Notes: generated by a model not told the origin, from the letters alone. A DNA stretch of 64,000 bases from Rhodamnia argentea (GCF_020921035.1 NC_063154.1:6138001-6202000); one strand, 5' to 3'; counted from the first letter of the stretch, positions 11,516 to 23,343 are shown. Program-made: numbers and translations.

Positions 11516-13546
11516 ATGCAGATTGAAGACTATCTATATCGGATGAAGCCGCACTTGCCCCTGTCCGGAGAGAAACCAGAGACGATGAAGCAAGCCGATT
11601 GGGAATTGCTAGATAGACGAGCGCCGGGTGTTATTCGAGCGACGTTGGCTTGTAACGTCGCGTTTAACATCGTCAAAGAGAAGACCACTGCGGGTTTGAT
11701 GAAAGCCCTGTCGGATATGTACGAGAAGCCCTCTGCGATCAACAAGGTCTATTTGATGCGACGTCTGTTTAATTTGAAGATGAGCGAACGTGCGTTAGTT
11801 GCTAATCATATCAATGAATTTAATGTGATTGTTAGTCAATTGAGTTTAGTTGATATTGGCTTTGAAGATGAGGTATGTGCTTTGATTCTATTATCCCCAT
11901 TGCACGATAGGTGGAATACTACTATTCTTGTTGTTAGTAATTCCTCCGGGTCAACAAGTTTGACGTTTGATGGTATTCGAGATTTGATTTTAAGTGAGGA
12001 CATCCGTAGAAGAGAATCGGGCGAATATGTATCTACCGCTTTAGTAGGTGAAAATACGGGAAGAATTGATACTCGTGGTAGTAGAAGTAGTATGAACTCA
12101 AATAGACGCAATCAGTCTAGGACTAGTGGTGCTGTCTGTTGGAATTGTGGCAAGAGAGGGCATCTTAGAAGGAATTGCTTAAAGCTGAAAAACGAAACGG
12201 GTAAGGGAATCAGAGTTGAATCTACAGATGATGTTGCAGCTGTAGTTGATGATTCCGATGGTGTCGATAGGGTCTTGTCATCATTTGAGAATTCGTCATT
12301 TGACGGATGGATTATGGATTCTGGTTGTTCTTTTCATGCTACACCAAATAGGAACTGGTTTGCTACTAATCGGTGCACGGATAGTAATAAAGTGCGGTTG
12401 GGGAACAACGCTGAATGCGATGTTGTGGGTGTTGGTGATGTTAAAATCGGGATGCATGATGGTATTGTGAGGACATTGACCGGAGTAAGATATGTTTCGG
12501 AATTGAAAAAGAACTTAATTTCCTTGGGTGCCATAGATTCAGTTGGATGCGGGTATTCTTCACAAGGTGGAGTTCTGAAGGTTGTTCGAGGTGCCTTGGT
12601 GATAATGAAAGGAATCAAGCATGAAAGCCCGTATGAACTTCAAGGTGAGACATTGACGGGTTTCGCTCCGGAGACGTCGGTAATTGTTCGAGGGTCTAAC
12701 GTTTGCTCGAGGAAGACTTGGGTGACTATGCCGAAGCACAAGTTTGATGCTGTTGTCAAGAATACGCGATCAAGAGCTTTGATCGAGATGGAGACCGGTA
12801 AGTCGATCAAGCATATGCGAACCGACAGTAGAATGGAGTCCCGCTCGAAGCTGGTAAATAAATTTTACATGGCAAAGGGCATAGTGAAACACCGCACTAG
12901 TGCCAGTAGACCACAACAATTTGCGGAATTGATGAGCATAACATTACTAGAGATGGCCCGTAAAATGATCTCTAGTGCTGGTATGGCTAGAAGAGTTCTA
13001 GCGAATGCGCTTAGTATGGCGAGCTACCTGGTGAACAGATCTCCATCGATTGCGATAAGATTTCGGACTCCCGAAGAAGTGTGGCCAGGTAACGTTGCTA
13101 ATTATTCTACTTTTAGAATGTTTGGTTGCCCGTGTTATTATCGAGTAAGTGATGGTAAGCTCGATGTGAGGGCAAGGTGCATATTCCATGGCTATGCACG
13201 AGGTGAGCGGGGCTATCGGTTGTGGTGCTCAAATATAAATTCATCTGTTCGCAGTAGAAAAGTTACCTTTGACAAGTCTCCAGTACTTCGGGTTAGGAGT
13301 GTTTGTAGCAGTGTTAATACGGATACGGACGGTGTTCGGCTTGAGGTGGAGTTGCAACCCGAAACTCCCGAGGTAGCGAGTACTAGCGTGGTAATCGACA
13401 CAGATGGTGCTTGTAGCGAGGTGGAGCCTGTAGAGCCAATGGTTGTTGTAACTGGCGATATTGACAAGGTACGTATTCGATCTCCTGACAGATATGGATG
13501 CAATAAAGGTTTTGCTTTATACGTGGTTAAGGAGCTTGTATCATAA
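11516..13546 (+). pseudogene. Gutted copia gag-pol frame (676 codons)
   Basis: An uninterrupted frame. The N-terminal ~200 residues match the copia gag region; a CCHC zinc knuckle (CWNCGKRGHLRRNC) lies at about 208-221, and a retroviral-type protease active-site triad D-S-G at about 268-270 within WIMDSGCSFHAT. A short pre-integrase remnant follows at about 355-380, then the downstream part of integrase ('ASYLVNRSPS', 'FGCPCYYRV'). The integrase zinc finger and most of its catalytic core, reverse transcriptase and RNase H are absent. The frame can be extended upstream to an ATG at 11450, but a TGA at 11483-11485 interrupts it after 11 codons, so the natural gag start is broken in this copy. 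The tail beyond about residue 600 is repetitive and unlike pol. Confidence 0.85.
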
Positions 13547-13749
13547 AGTCCTCGTGGAGCGATTAAAGGTGCATATGGAGTTGGTATTCCGATGAGGTCC
13601 ACGGTTATGGCAAAATTCAAGCGCGACTTGGACTTGGATGATGTACGTGGCGGTTGAGCCCATTGGGGCTGTTGGGAGAGTAATAGATGATGTTCGGATA
13701 CTAGCGAAGCGATTGTGACTTGGCTCAAACATCGAGCCAAGGTGGAGAT

Positions 13750-14588
13750 TGTTAAAATATGTCTCGAGTTTCGAGCCCGAAGCGAAATTGTAAATATTCC
13801 GAATTGAATATTTGTGGACAACATCCGTGGAAATTTTTTGTGGATATAAAATCTGCGTGCAAGATTGTGAATATCTACAGTGGAAATATATATTCTCTAT
13901 TTGGTATATCTCAAATCTTGATCAATAACAGAACTTATCTGTTGGAACAAACAAAAGAGAATCTACGTTGGAGAGTTGGGCAATTTTGAAAAATCCAACT
14001 TGGACTTGGTCAAAGAAAGGAAAGGTGATAAGGCCAATCTTGGTCTGTTGATTCTTCCACGTAGAAGTCAACTTTGAGGAGGTCTCTGTAGTGGAATTTA
14101 TATTGATACATATATGCATAATATAAGTCAGAGGACGAAGACTAGTACGTGGCCTTGAAGCACCGATTTCGTGTGAGTGCTTGGTGTGCCGAAGTTGATG
14201 CAGAGTTCTTGAAGCACTGTTTGTCGAGTGCTTGCTCGTGGGATTTATTCCGTGGAATTACATCAAGTATTCAAGTGTCAAAGCTGATTAAATCTTGTGA
14301 GTCTAAGATTTGTTTTAATTCTTTTGCGAGATTGAAAGATTATTTCATTAGGAATTGGGGGATAAACACTATGCGTTCTTGAATGTAATTGGGGCCGAGA
14401 AACACTGAGATTGTTTGAGTGACTCGAGTGTGGTTACGTAATCTCCGTGTATCGCTCGTTCTATAATGGAATTCGTTGCTTCTCTCCCCGTGGACGTAGG
14501 TCTCTACGACCGAACCACATACATCCGGTGTCCGATTTATTTTCTTGTTCTATCTATTTTATCGTTCGATTGCTTGTTTCGCTCAACA
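13750..14588 (+). repeat. 3' LTR of the copia element
   Basis: 839 bp, the same length as the 5' LTR with no indels and about 34 substitutions, of which I count 29 as transitions. It ends CTCAACA and is followed directly by the GTTTC target duplication. Confidence 0.93.
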
Positions 14589-14593
14589 GTTTC

Positions 14594-16880
14594 TCCATGG
14601 CTCAGAGACCTCAACGGAGATGTTGGGGATTGCACTCGGACCCAGCAATCCTCTAAACGATGCGAGAGCACCTTTGGAATATAATACAAAATTTACCTGG
14701 AGAAATGTGAATTCGTCGCATCGTTGACCTGTTCGGACCCATCTACGAGGAATGAGATAATCTATCCGCATATCCAAGTACTTTGACAAGGACCCGATCT
14801 CTCCGATGGCATGACGCCAATTAGCAGCCATTACCATTAGGAATGAGCAAAAATATCGAGATTCAATCGAAAATTATGCGGTTGACTGTGCGAGTAGGAG
14901 TTGCACCAGCCGAGCTCTCTAAGGCTAGTCTGCGGTTGCCTGTGCCTCTCGCACTGGCTGAACACTCAAATACCTCCTCGCTCGCCTCTGTCTGTTGGCC
15001 AGCTGAGCTCTATCCTACCTCTCGGTCTGCAATCACCTCGCCTTAACCAAGCTCTTGTTTTTTTTTTTTTTTCTATAGGATCTGATTTGCCATGAAATGG
15101 CGTACTGGGATCTTCATTGGTGCCACCAACTTGGTGCAAATTGTTCTACAGTTGTTGTTTGTTCTAAATCCAGACTTACAAATTGTTCCTGCGTGACTTC
15201 GATTATTTTTAGGGCCATGAATTTAGTTCCTCTCTAGATTATGATTTCCGTTGGTGCCTTTTTTAATTGATATTGATACTTGGGAGGACCGGTTCCATTA
15301 ATTCAATTGGAAATCGAACCGGACCGGTGGTTCGGTTCTCGAATAGATCCATAGAACAATCAGGTGGCTCACGGTTCGCATTTTGCGGAGCTAGTCCTTA
15401 ACGGGAAATTCTCGATTCTAGAGTGAGAGTCATCCATCCTGTAATAGATCACCTATAATTACCATGTTAAGAACCGTGCTTTTAATGTCTTCGACAATGG
15501 CACGACGACATTCTTCAAAGATCATTCATCGACATAATTTTGAATTCGACGTATCATTAACAACGTTGGGACCTCTTCACGATGAATGAGATGGTACGTC
15601 GCCATCTCGAAATATTTCGACCCGGACCCGATGTCCGCGATGGCACGGCACCCATGAACAGCCGTTACCACGTTAGGAATCATCGTGCTTTCAATGTCTC
15701 CCCAAACAGTGGTTGCAACATCGCAGTCCGTACTTCTGCCTCTTAATTTTGGACTGTGTCCCTCTCGGTTGTGTGGCGATTCCATTTTCCCAGGTCCTTT
15801 TTCGCCCAAGCCGCATGCCAATTTCCCATGTCACATGTGGCGTCCAATCGTTTTGGATGCTTTTGTCAGTCCCGTTAGCCGACGTTTCGAGAGCTATATG
15901 TTAAGAAATTAATCTAAGAAATTTTGGAACTTTCCATGCATTTATTATTCTCGGCTTATTCATAATAACCCCCTTTAAATTGAATTATTTCATTTTAAGT
16001 ATATTTAACAAGTATCTCGGTATATCATTAGTATGATTCTATTGTTAATCATGGTAAGGAGCATGTTAAGACCGTTCGTGCGATTGGGTAACGGCGGCAA
16101 ACACATCTTTCTCTTGGGTGCGCGAATGGTTCTCGTCTAATATAGAAAAACCAGTAGAGTATAGTCCCATTTCTTTTTTCTCCCCTCGGAAAGCTTAAGT
16201 TGTTCGAAAAAACGGGTCAATGGTGTTGATAAAGTGTATTTCTCAACACCCTGGAATTGCTCTAAATTGGCCCTACCGCATGGGGATTACAAGATTATGA
16301 CGTAATCACATTAAACAGACAATAGAGGCACGAAAATAAGAAAAATTGTGAAAGCACGAAATAAAGACGAGAGAAGGCACCAATTTGAAGGATATGTTCG
16401 ATACTCTCCGATGAGGCGATCATTTGCAATAGCTTTCTCTTTTTGTCAACAGTGTGTCAGGATCGCTTTGAGTACCACAATATTTCTTATTGGGTGTATC
16501 AACCTCTCTGTTCCATCCGGACCAAATGATTATCAAAGAGGACAAGTTTGTGTTACTAGAAGTGGTCCCAGGGGAAAGTGCAAATGTAGTGATCCGAACT
16601 CGAGCCTTGAACGAGAAGGACGAACACACTTACCACTTGAGTAGCCCCTTAGGTTCCTCATTTTGCAATAGTTGTCCTTCCTGGTACTGTATTTATTACA
16701 CAACCATGATTCTTCATATAAACTTTGTCGGCACTCGTCCATCTGTACACGAAGGTCGCTAAGTTTTTTTTAGGGTTAAGACGGCAAGCATGGCAGCTCG
16801 AGGATAAAATAGGTCACACTGCCTATCATGAGGTAATAGCAAGTTTGAACCATGTCATGAGCCAACATTTTGCCAACTTT
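14594..16880. other. Intergenic with a diverged duplicated segment
   Basis: No gene supported. Segments 14690-14837 and 15535-15682 are homologous (shared words: GAATTCG, GAATGAGAT, ACCCGATNTC, GCGATGGCA, GTTAGGAAT or variants). Read on the minus strand both give similar peptides, for example IGEIGSLSKYLDMR and IADIGSGSKYFEMA, so they may be remnants of a coding sequence I cannot name. Between them (14838-15420) lies sequence with GGTTCGG/ACCGG words like the arms of 6047-7543, plus a poly-T run at about 15058-15073. Confidence 0.45.
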
Positions 16881-16888
16881 TGCTTTAG

Positions 16889-17271
16889 GGAAAAAGTACA
16901 AAAAAAAAAGTCATAAACCTATTGCGTTAGTACGAATTCAGTTTTAAACCTTTTAATTAAATTGATTTAGTCCTGAATCTTTCAATTGGTCCAATTTGTG
17001 CTTTAGTGGCCGGAGACTCTTGCCGGCCAAAGTGAAAGAAAAAAGGAAAAAAATAATTAAAAATAATTAAAGAATCATTAAAAATGTCTACTTCAATATC
17101 GGACGAGAATCACGTAGGACGACCGACGTCCACGTTAGCGATTTTTGGTCGAAATTGGCCGGATGGATTGAATTGGTCCCAATGCAAAAAGTTTAGGACT
17201 CAATTGATCCAATTGAAAGGTTTATGACTGAATTACAATAAGTTTTTTTGACTTTTTTGGCACTTTGCCTG
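16889..17271. mobile_element. MITE, 8-bp-TSD family (copy 2)
   Basis: 383 bp flanked by a perfect 8-bp duplication TGCTTTAG (16881-16888 and 17272-17279). The left arm begins GGAAAAAGTACAAAAAAAAA, then 'gtcataaacctattg'. The right arm is the inverse, 'ggtttatgactgaattacaa' to GACTTTTTTGGCACTTTG. Arms of roughly 110 bp surround a short core containing CGTAGGACGACCGACGTCC. An 8-bp duplication is typical of hAT elements. No coding capacity. Confidence 0.85.
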
Positions 17272-17279
17272 TGCTTTAG

Positions 17280-17699
17280 ACATACAATACCAAATGTGGA
17301 TAGACTTCCTAAATTCCGAGAGACTAGTGGGGCAACTGTGAGTCTGTGACGAACTCGTACACTTATGAGTAGACTAAGCAGCTGTGACTCTAGTCAGATA
17401 TTTCATAGCTGAGTGTAAGACACATAAAATATTGTCCAAAGACGGCCGATTCATCCTCCAATCCTTTTTAACTTATAAAAAGTTGTTAGTGTTGCAAATG
17501 ACATATTATACACTTATATCTGACTTATTTATTGATTCAAGAATAATATGCCTTTCACAAAAATATAGTTTATTGAAAGGACATGCTTATTACATTAATT
17601 GAATGGATGTAATCAATAAAATATCGGATATTCGCATTTGTATTTAACTCGATTGGCTCACAAGTCTAATCGTATAGCTAAATTATTATACATCTTAAC
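17280..17699. other. Intergenic, nothing recognised
   Basis: AT-rich sequence without a supported feature. Confidence 0.4.
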
Positions 17700-18265
17700 A
17701 ATAATGTGTGCATTTACAAGTATTTTACATAGGCATGTCGAATTATCTAGTTCCTAGGTATTTTAATGCATTTCTAGTTATTAGGACTTCAATAACTTTC
17801 TAGTTCCCATGTCATTGTTGGTTGAGTAGTTCTCGAGTTTTTATTGTTTAGTCTATTTCTTTTGTGTTAATTCCTCTATATAAAGAGGCAAATTCTCAAA
17901 TGTAAGACATACAATTTTGATGAATGAAAATATATGAGATTTGCCTACGTGTGAGCAAATATCTACTACCAGCATCTGTTTCCTTGAAAGTTGAATCCTT
18001 CCTTGATGGTGAGCCAAGAAGTATCGATATCCTCGGCTAGTGATATTTAGTAGGCCTTGGTAGTGAGCTTCTCCTATCCGAAGCCCCGTCTTCTCGGTTG
18101 GTGATATTCTGTAGGCCTTGGTGGCAAACTTCATCGATCCCGATCGTGATCCTTGGTTGGTGATATTCTGTATGCCTTGGGTCTGATCGTAATCTATCTT
18201 GTATCTTCCATTTACCGATCGACATCGCTCAAAACATCTCTCGCCTGCCTTGCACACGCATCAGG
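17700..18265 (+). repeat. LTR-like remnant with ~60 bp tandem repeats
   Basis: A TATA-type motif (CTCTATATAAAGAG, about 17873-17886) is followed by 'tgaatgaaaatatatgagat', an arrangement I associate with copia LTRs. Downstream, a unit containing GGTTGGTGATATTCTGTAGG recurs at 18035, 18096 and 18155 (periods 61 and 59 bp). The segment may end at ...ACACGCATCA near 18264. No matching second LTR or internal region is seen, and no target duplication was found, so a solo LTR is an inference. The 134-codon frame on the minus strand is a by-product of the repeats. Confidence 0.45.
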
Positions 18266-21200
18266 GTATTCGACTACCGTGACCATTGGGCCCACAAGAA
18301 AATCCTACCGAACTAAGGCGAAGAAACAGAGTTGGGCCTTAGGCCCAACTGGCTAACAGGATTACGATTAGCGAAAGCTTTTATCTCTCATCGTTCACCA
18401 ATCTACTAAACGACAAACCCCCGAACTCTTATTTGATTCCACTTCAGCCCCTGCTAGTGCTTTAGCATGCGTTTTGCGCTTCGGTGCTTCACGCTCGGCG
18501 GCCTGCGACGAGCCATTGACGGTGACTGACTGGCCGAGAATCTTCCCGTAGAGCTCGGGTCGCCATCCCCGGTTAGTGTTCGCTGATCGGCGTAATAGCA
18601 CATTATCTGTTCTTAAGTTTTTCATTTGGGTGGAGTTGAAGCGATGTGTGGCTGGAACAGGAGGCGAATTAGGCGACTTAGTTGTGTTCTTCCTTCATTT
18701 CTACCGTCCGAACCCCGTCTTTTTCGCGTAGGGAATTCAAGTTTCGATGGCCATTTGACTCGAAACCGGAACTAATTCGCGTGGAGGAAGCTGAAATGTG
18801 TTCAGTGGGATCACCGTCCGCGATAGATGTTTTGATGTAGTGGGACGAGAAGAAACTAGGCGAATTGGAACGTGCAAGTCACGTTTGTGCTTGGCATTAA
18901 GCATTCTGATACTGTTGAGGATCAGGCATTGACTTTGATCATCCTGACAGTGGGAGTTATGGTACCCGCTTCTAATGGTTGGACGGGTTCCCGGATCGAT
19001 GTCAAGCATTGTTCACTGGCATCTTGCATCTGATTTTGGGAAGCGTCATAGAAATAGGATTTCGATGCTTGCGAGCATCATGTGGTGTGCCACTGGCCCA
19101 CCATTAACTTGAATTCAGATTGGCATCATCTCCAATTTTTACCTGTTTACTGCTTAGACATGTTTTGACATGTTGCTCGACTCCTTCGCGTGCTGTTCAT
19201 GAAGCTGTGATTAGCGGAGCTGGTCTATGAGAGATACAATACTTGATTTTCAGCGTTGTTATCTGCGAAGACGTATGGAATTTCTTTTCAAACGTTCTAA
19301 AACGGGCTTGTTGGGGCACGTCTCGTGCTGCTGTGGATAGTAGCAACACCTTGGGTTTTAGACGTCGTAGCGATTGATGCTTGGGGCTGTATCTTCGCAT
19401 TTGGAGTTTACTCCGAACCTAATAGCGTATGATCTTCCTGATCACCGTGAATACCAAATTTGTTGATCACGATTTAGTGGAAACTGCAGTCTGCAGTCTC
19501 TTCAAGCAAATGGGCATATGCACAAATTGACATATGTTATGCACAGGTGCTGGCTCTAGCACATGAAAAAAGCTTTCTAATCAAGCAGCATCATACTACC
19601 AGAGAAATTTTTACTTTTTACTGATCCATCTGCCATCTAACAACTAACTGTTTACTGGTTTTCTAGTTTGCTTTGAAGGATTTTTTGTTATTTCTTTAAG
19701 TTTTCCGTTTTTAGGAGGCATTTCATGTTGATGAGATTAGTGGTTTATAGTTACCAGGATTTAAATTGCCTTACTTTTCATTCGGATGGCCCACTTGCGA
19801 ACCCTTTTTTTCCCTTGGTCGAGCTTCTAGATTAAAAAACTCCAGCATATTGACCTGCATGCGTCGTAGGCATTTTCATTTCTAGCTGTCTATGTCTGAA
19901 ACTTTAATCAAGATCAAGTGCAGAGAGAGATTACAGCACGGAGTTGCATAAACCATCAACTTGATTTTCAGGTTATTAAGGGGACTTAGTGGCTGATGTG
20001 TCACATCAACTAATATTGATCATGTTGCTCATTTCATTTTCTTGGAAATATACGTTTTTAGATTTTCGATTTGACCAACTCAATTTCATTGTTGGCAGTT
20101 GCCAATTTTCCTTTTGAAAAGAAAGGGAAACAGAGTCTATTTTGGTGAGTACAAGGTCTCACAAACAATATCTTTCAGCTAAAATATAGTTTGAGACATT
20201 ATCACATCTTCTCTTTGGTTGAGTTCTGTATCCAGAAGGCTCAGTTATGATCTTTTGAATATTGTTCTGTATTACTTGAGACAATATCATTTTGTGCAAT
20301 GAATAATGCTCCATGCACAATTTCGTGTGCCAGTTCTGTACAAATAAATCAGTATCTGTAAAGTACTTTCATCCGACACATGCTGGCAGTAAATTATAAG
20401 ACCGCATTTTTGACGAAGTTGAAATCCATAAGGATCATAACTTAATTTTCCATCTGACAGAGAAAAAGTTAGAGAATGTAGATGTCATTCGGATGAATAA
20501 GTTAATTACACTCTCGCTTTAGCTGCATTCGATTCTGATATCTTCAGCCTTTACTATGCATCTTCGAATATTTTTCCTCTGAGGAACAATTTGCTAATAT
20601 GTTCTTACTAAAAGCAATTTGTTCGTAAAAAAAAAAGTTTGGCAATGTCAATCATAAGAAAATATAGATATCTAAGAATGAGGTCACTGTTTCTAATTTT
20701 AAGAATAGAGGTTTTATGAGGAATTTCGCATAAGAATGATTAAAATGTTCAGTAGGTTAAGCTTTTCCCACCCATACAATGCACCCGGTGTTATGAGATA
20801 AGTTTTGATTACATTAGTGTCATCATCGATTGTTTCATTTTACAAATTAGAGCTCAGTTATCAAGTCCAAACTTGTGTACACTGCCATAGGAGTTTGGTC
20901 TTGTGTATGACACTGTTTGCTACTGAGGGAATTTTGCAGGGAACTACTCTGTTGATGGATGGGAAGTTCTGAACTATCTTTTAGAAAGGAATCGTAGCGC
21001 ACAAGGTCGCCCGCACTGCGGGATCTAAGGAGGCATTGATGCACCTAGCCTTACTACTGGATTCCCAGAGATGGGAAGGAAGTGGTAAACTCAACAAAAA
21101 TTGAAAATAATTTGTTTTCGGGCAACAGTCATTAACAATCTGTTCTCCAAAAATACACGACACATCAGTCTTTTTACTCATATCAACTGTTGATACTTAT

Positions 21201-21777
21201 CGTTTTTTGTTGCTGATATCAATCTTCGCATGATTTTCCAGCCCTTTTGACCATCTTAGAATGTTTCAGTACAGAAATTATTGGATTATCCACCCAATGT
21301 GTCTTCAGAATATTTTTCTGTCCATTGCTTTCCCATGTGATGTTTCAGCTCTCTGAATCTCTCTGCGGCTTCAGAGGATGTTTGAGAAGCAGTCCGAAGC
21401 AGAAGCTATAAAGAGCCAATGTCGGAGAAGCAATGCAGTATACTTCTTTCCAGTCATGTGCTACGTACTATGGCGTACACTATAGCCTAATTACCGGTCT
21501 AAGAGAATTGCTGAGCTTTTACATTGGGTGCATAGAATCCTGCATAATTTCTGAGATTCATCGTTGTCTGTTTTGTCCGAAAACGTCATGTAAATTCCTG
21601 CATACACTGCTCCCTCTAGGATGATGTTGCAGTGGAAAAGTGAAACATATTAAATGACAAGCTCATTTTTTTTTTCCTTTTCGCATTACTTAATTCTATT
21701 ATTATGAGTAAGAAACAACTTCTTTTGCTGGAACTGTTGCTGAAATATGTAATCACAGACCAATATGTACATCTAGT
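18266..21777. other. 3.5 kb without a recognised gene
   Basis: No protein family recognised on either strand. A minus-strand frame at 18395-18625 (76 codons, starting MKNLRTDNVLLRRSANT) is GC-rich but unlike anything I know. Sequence composition between 18.4 and 21.6 kb is less AT-rich than the flanks, so a noncoding transcript or intron-rich gene cannot be excluded. Confidence 0.35.
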
Positions 21778-23265
21778 TTACAAGCAAAACCCGGACCATC
21801 TTCTGAATGTCCTAATGTCACTGCCTCCAGACACAGCCATTCCGATTCCCGTCCTCCCTCCTATCCCAAAGCCTCCATAATACAGTCTCCACTCGTTGAT
21901 GCTGTTCTCCATGTGGACCAGACGTGGCGAGCCCACCCCTTTATTGTCCCATCCTTCCTCCTCAGAAGGCTGCAGCACCGGGCCTTCCTGAAGCCTTTTC
22001 CAGTTCTTCAAGCCGTCTTCGGAGATCGCCATTCCAATACTCCGCTTCCCATCTGCTGCGACGCCCTCGTATGCCATCAAGTAATTTCCCGCTTTCCTTT
22101 TTTTAACCACGCAGGCATTCTTGACTCCGCACTCATCGAAGGAACCGCTTGATCCCCCTTCCAGGATTTTTCCATACTTGACCCATCTGATTCCGTCTCT
22201 GGACCTTGCCAGTCCAATAGCAAACTGACAATTTTCTTTGTCGAAGGAGTAATAATACATCCGGAGATCATCGCTGTCGTGCACTATAACATGTGGTGCT
22301 GCGATAAACACAGAATCCCATTCCTTCTCAGATCCCACGTCGAGCAAAGCTCCACTGTGGTGATCTCCTTCAATTCTGGCCCAGTGCCTGCCATCTTGAC
22401 TGCAGGCTAAGCCTGGAAGAGATAAATGAATTTTGTTCGCTGCACTCTTTTTGTTGTCGTCCGGATCACAGCTAAATCTTTCTGGGTTTCTGAGGGAAAT
22501 GGCAGGCACTCCAGACAAATCAATTTCGGCAGAACCACCGTACCCTGTATAGTAAAGCCAGTAAACGGCACTGTACATCGGGCTGGACATTATCACCATC
22601 TCAGATGGCCTGATGCTTTCAGTGTCGAAAGCCCACCAACTGTTGCGACAGTCCATCACCATTCCTGCATCTGCACAAGATCTAACTCTGTCACCTCCCC
22701 GTGCCCAGTGGATCCCGTTACTCGAAACGGCAAGCCCGATGGACTCGGAGCCGTCGCTGCCGCCATGTCTCCCATGATACCACATGTACCATCTCTCCTC
22801 ATTGTCACCAATATACCTTTTCACCACCGGCGAACCGACTTCCAGGCAATCCCAGGAATTGCTAGGACCCAAGTCGAAGACCAGACCTTGCGAAGAAGTT
22901 GATGTAACAGGCGGATTAGGCGGTGGAGTATCCAGGTTTGGCACCGTCGACTTCTGATCGAGCTCGGTGGTGGGATTCTTGTTGGTTGCATTGTTTTTGT
23001 CAATGCGTGGTTTCATGGAACAGCCGACGGGATGGACTGGACCGGTTTTAGATCCAGAACATGGATATAATCTCTTGAGGCTGCGAAATCTACTAGGGAA
23101 AGATTTGCTGCAAGTATAAAGGGTAAGCATTTCCTTCCCGGAGGGAGAGAAAACCGGTTGAATCGAGTTTGTGGGGTTAGCCATTCTACCGGTGGACGAG
23201 GACACAAGGACGTTAAAGGTTTTTGTCCTTGAGCCCCCTGCCGCTGCCGCTGCTGCTGCGTCCAT
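21778..23265 (-). CDS. Plastid-targeted-looking beta-propeller (GH43/GH32-like) protein
   Basis: Intronless, 495 residues. The frame extends 13 codons further upstream but only with a TTG, so the ATG at 23265 is the start. Residues 1 to about 130 are Ala/Ser/Thr/Arg-rich and poorly structured, consistent with a chloroplast transit peptide and linker. The rest shows repeated blade motifs of the arabinanase/levansucrase/invertase fold: WYMWYHGR, IGLAVSSNGIHWARGG, WLYYTGYGG, LACSQDGRHWARIEG, MYYYSFDK, IGLARSRDGIRWVKYG, YLMAYEGVA, IGMAISEDGLKNWKRL, GWDNKGVGSPR, WRLYYGGFG. In plants this family is annotated as glycosyl hydrolase-like and its substrate is unknown; I did not identify a full catalytic acid triad, so enzymatic activity is not claimed. 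Promoter TATA box is about 80 bp upstream. Confidence 0.9.
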   Translation of the reverse strand: MDAAAAAAAGGSRTKTFNVLVSSSTGRMANPTNSIQPVFSPSGKEMLTLYTCSKSFPSRFRSLKRLYPCSGSKTGPVHPVGCSMKPRIDKNNATNKNPTTELDQKSTVPNLDTPPPNPPVTSTSSQGLVFDLGPSNSWDCLEVGSPVVKRYIGDNEERWYMWYHGRHGGSDGSESIGLAVSSNGIHWARGGDRVRSCADAGMVMDCRNSWWAFDTESIRPSEMVIMSSPMYSAVYWLYYTGYGGSAEIDLSGVPAISLRNPERFSCDPDDNKKSAANKIHLSLPGLACSQDGRHWARIEGDHHSGALLDVGSEKEWDSVFIAAPHVIVHDSDDLRMYYYSFDKENCQFAIGLARSRDGIRWVKYGKILEGGSSGSFDECGVKNACVVKKRKAGNYLMAYEGVAADGKRSIGMAISEDGLKNWKRLQEGPVLQPSEEEGWDNKGVGSPRLVHMENSINEWRLYYGGFGIGGRTGIGMAVSGGSDIRTFRRWSGFCL

Positions 23266-23343
23266 GGCTAGGACTCTGTAGAAGAAAAGCAGCCAAGGGA
23301 TCAAATATCACTGGCAGAAACCAATGCCAATACAGTTATTGGG

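Larger units (their letters stand above)
10571..14588 (+). mobile_element. Ty1/copia LTR retrotransposon, non-autonomous
   Basis: Complete structural element of 4,018 bp: two 839-bp LTRs (TG...CA), a primer-binding site (TGGTATCAGAGCC, 11412-11424) complementary to initiator tRNA-Met, a purine-rich tract (AAGGTGGAGA) just before the 3' LTR, and a perfect 5-bp target duplication GTTTC at 10566-10570 and 14589-14593. The internal part is only about 2.34 kb, roughly half that of an autonomous copia element. It encodes gag, zinc knuckle, protease and parts of integrase, but no reverse transcriptase or RNase H. By hand the LTRs differ at about 34 of 839 positions with no indel. Mobility would have required enzymes supplied by a relative. 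Confidence 0.95.

Noticed and set aside
13213-13824. 203-codon minus-strand frame within the copia element
   Set aside because: Antisense to the gag-pol frame and extending into the LTR; no similarity to a known protein.
17853-18257. 134-codon minus-strand frame
   Set aside because: Produced by the ~60-bp tandem repeats of an LTR-like segment; translation is repetitive and unrelated to known proteins.
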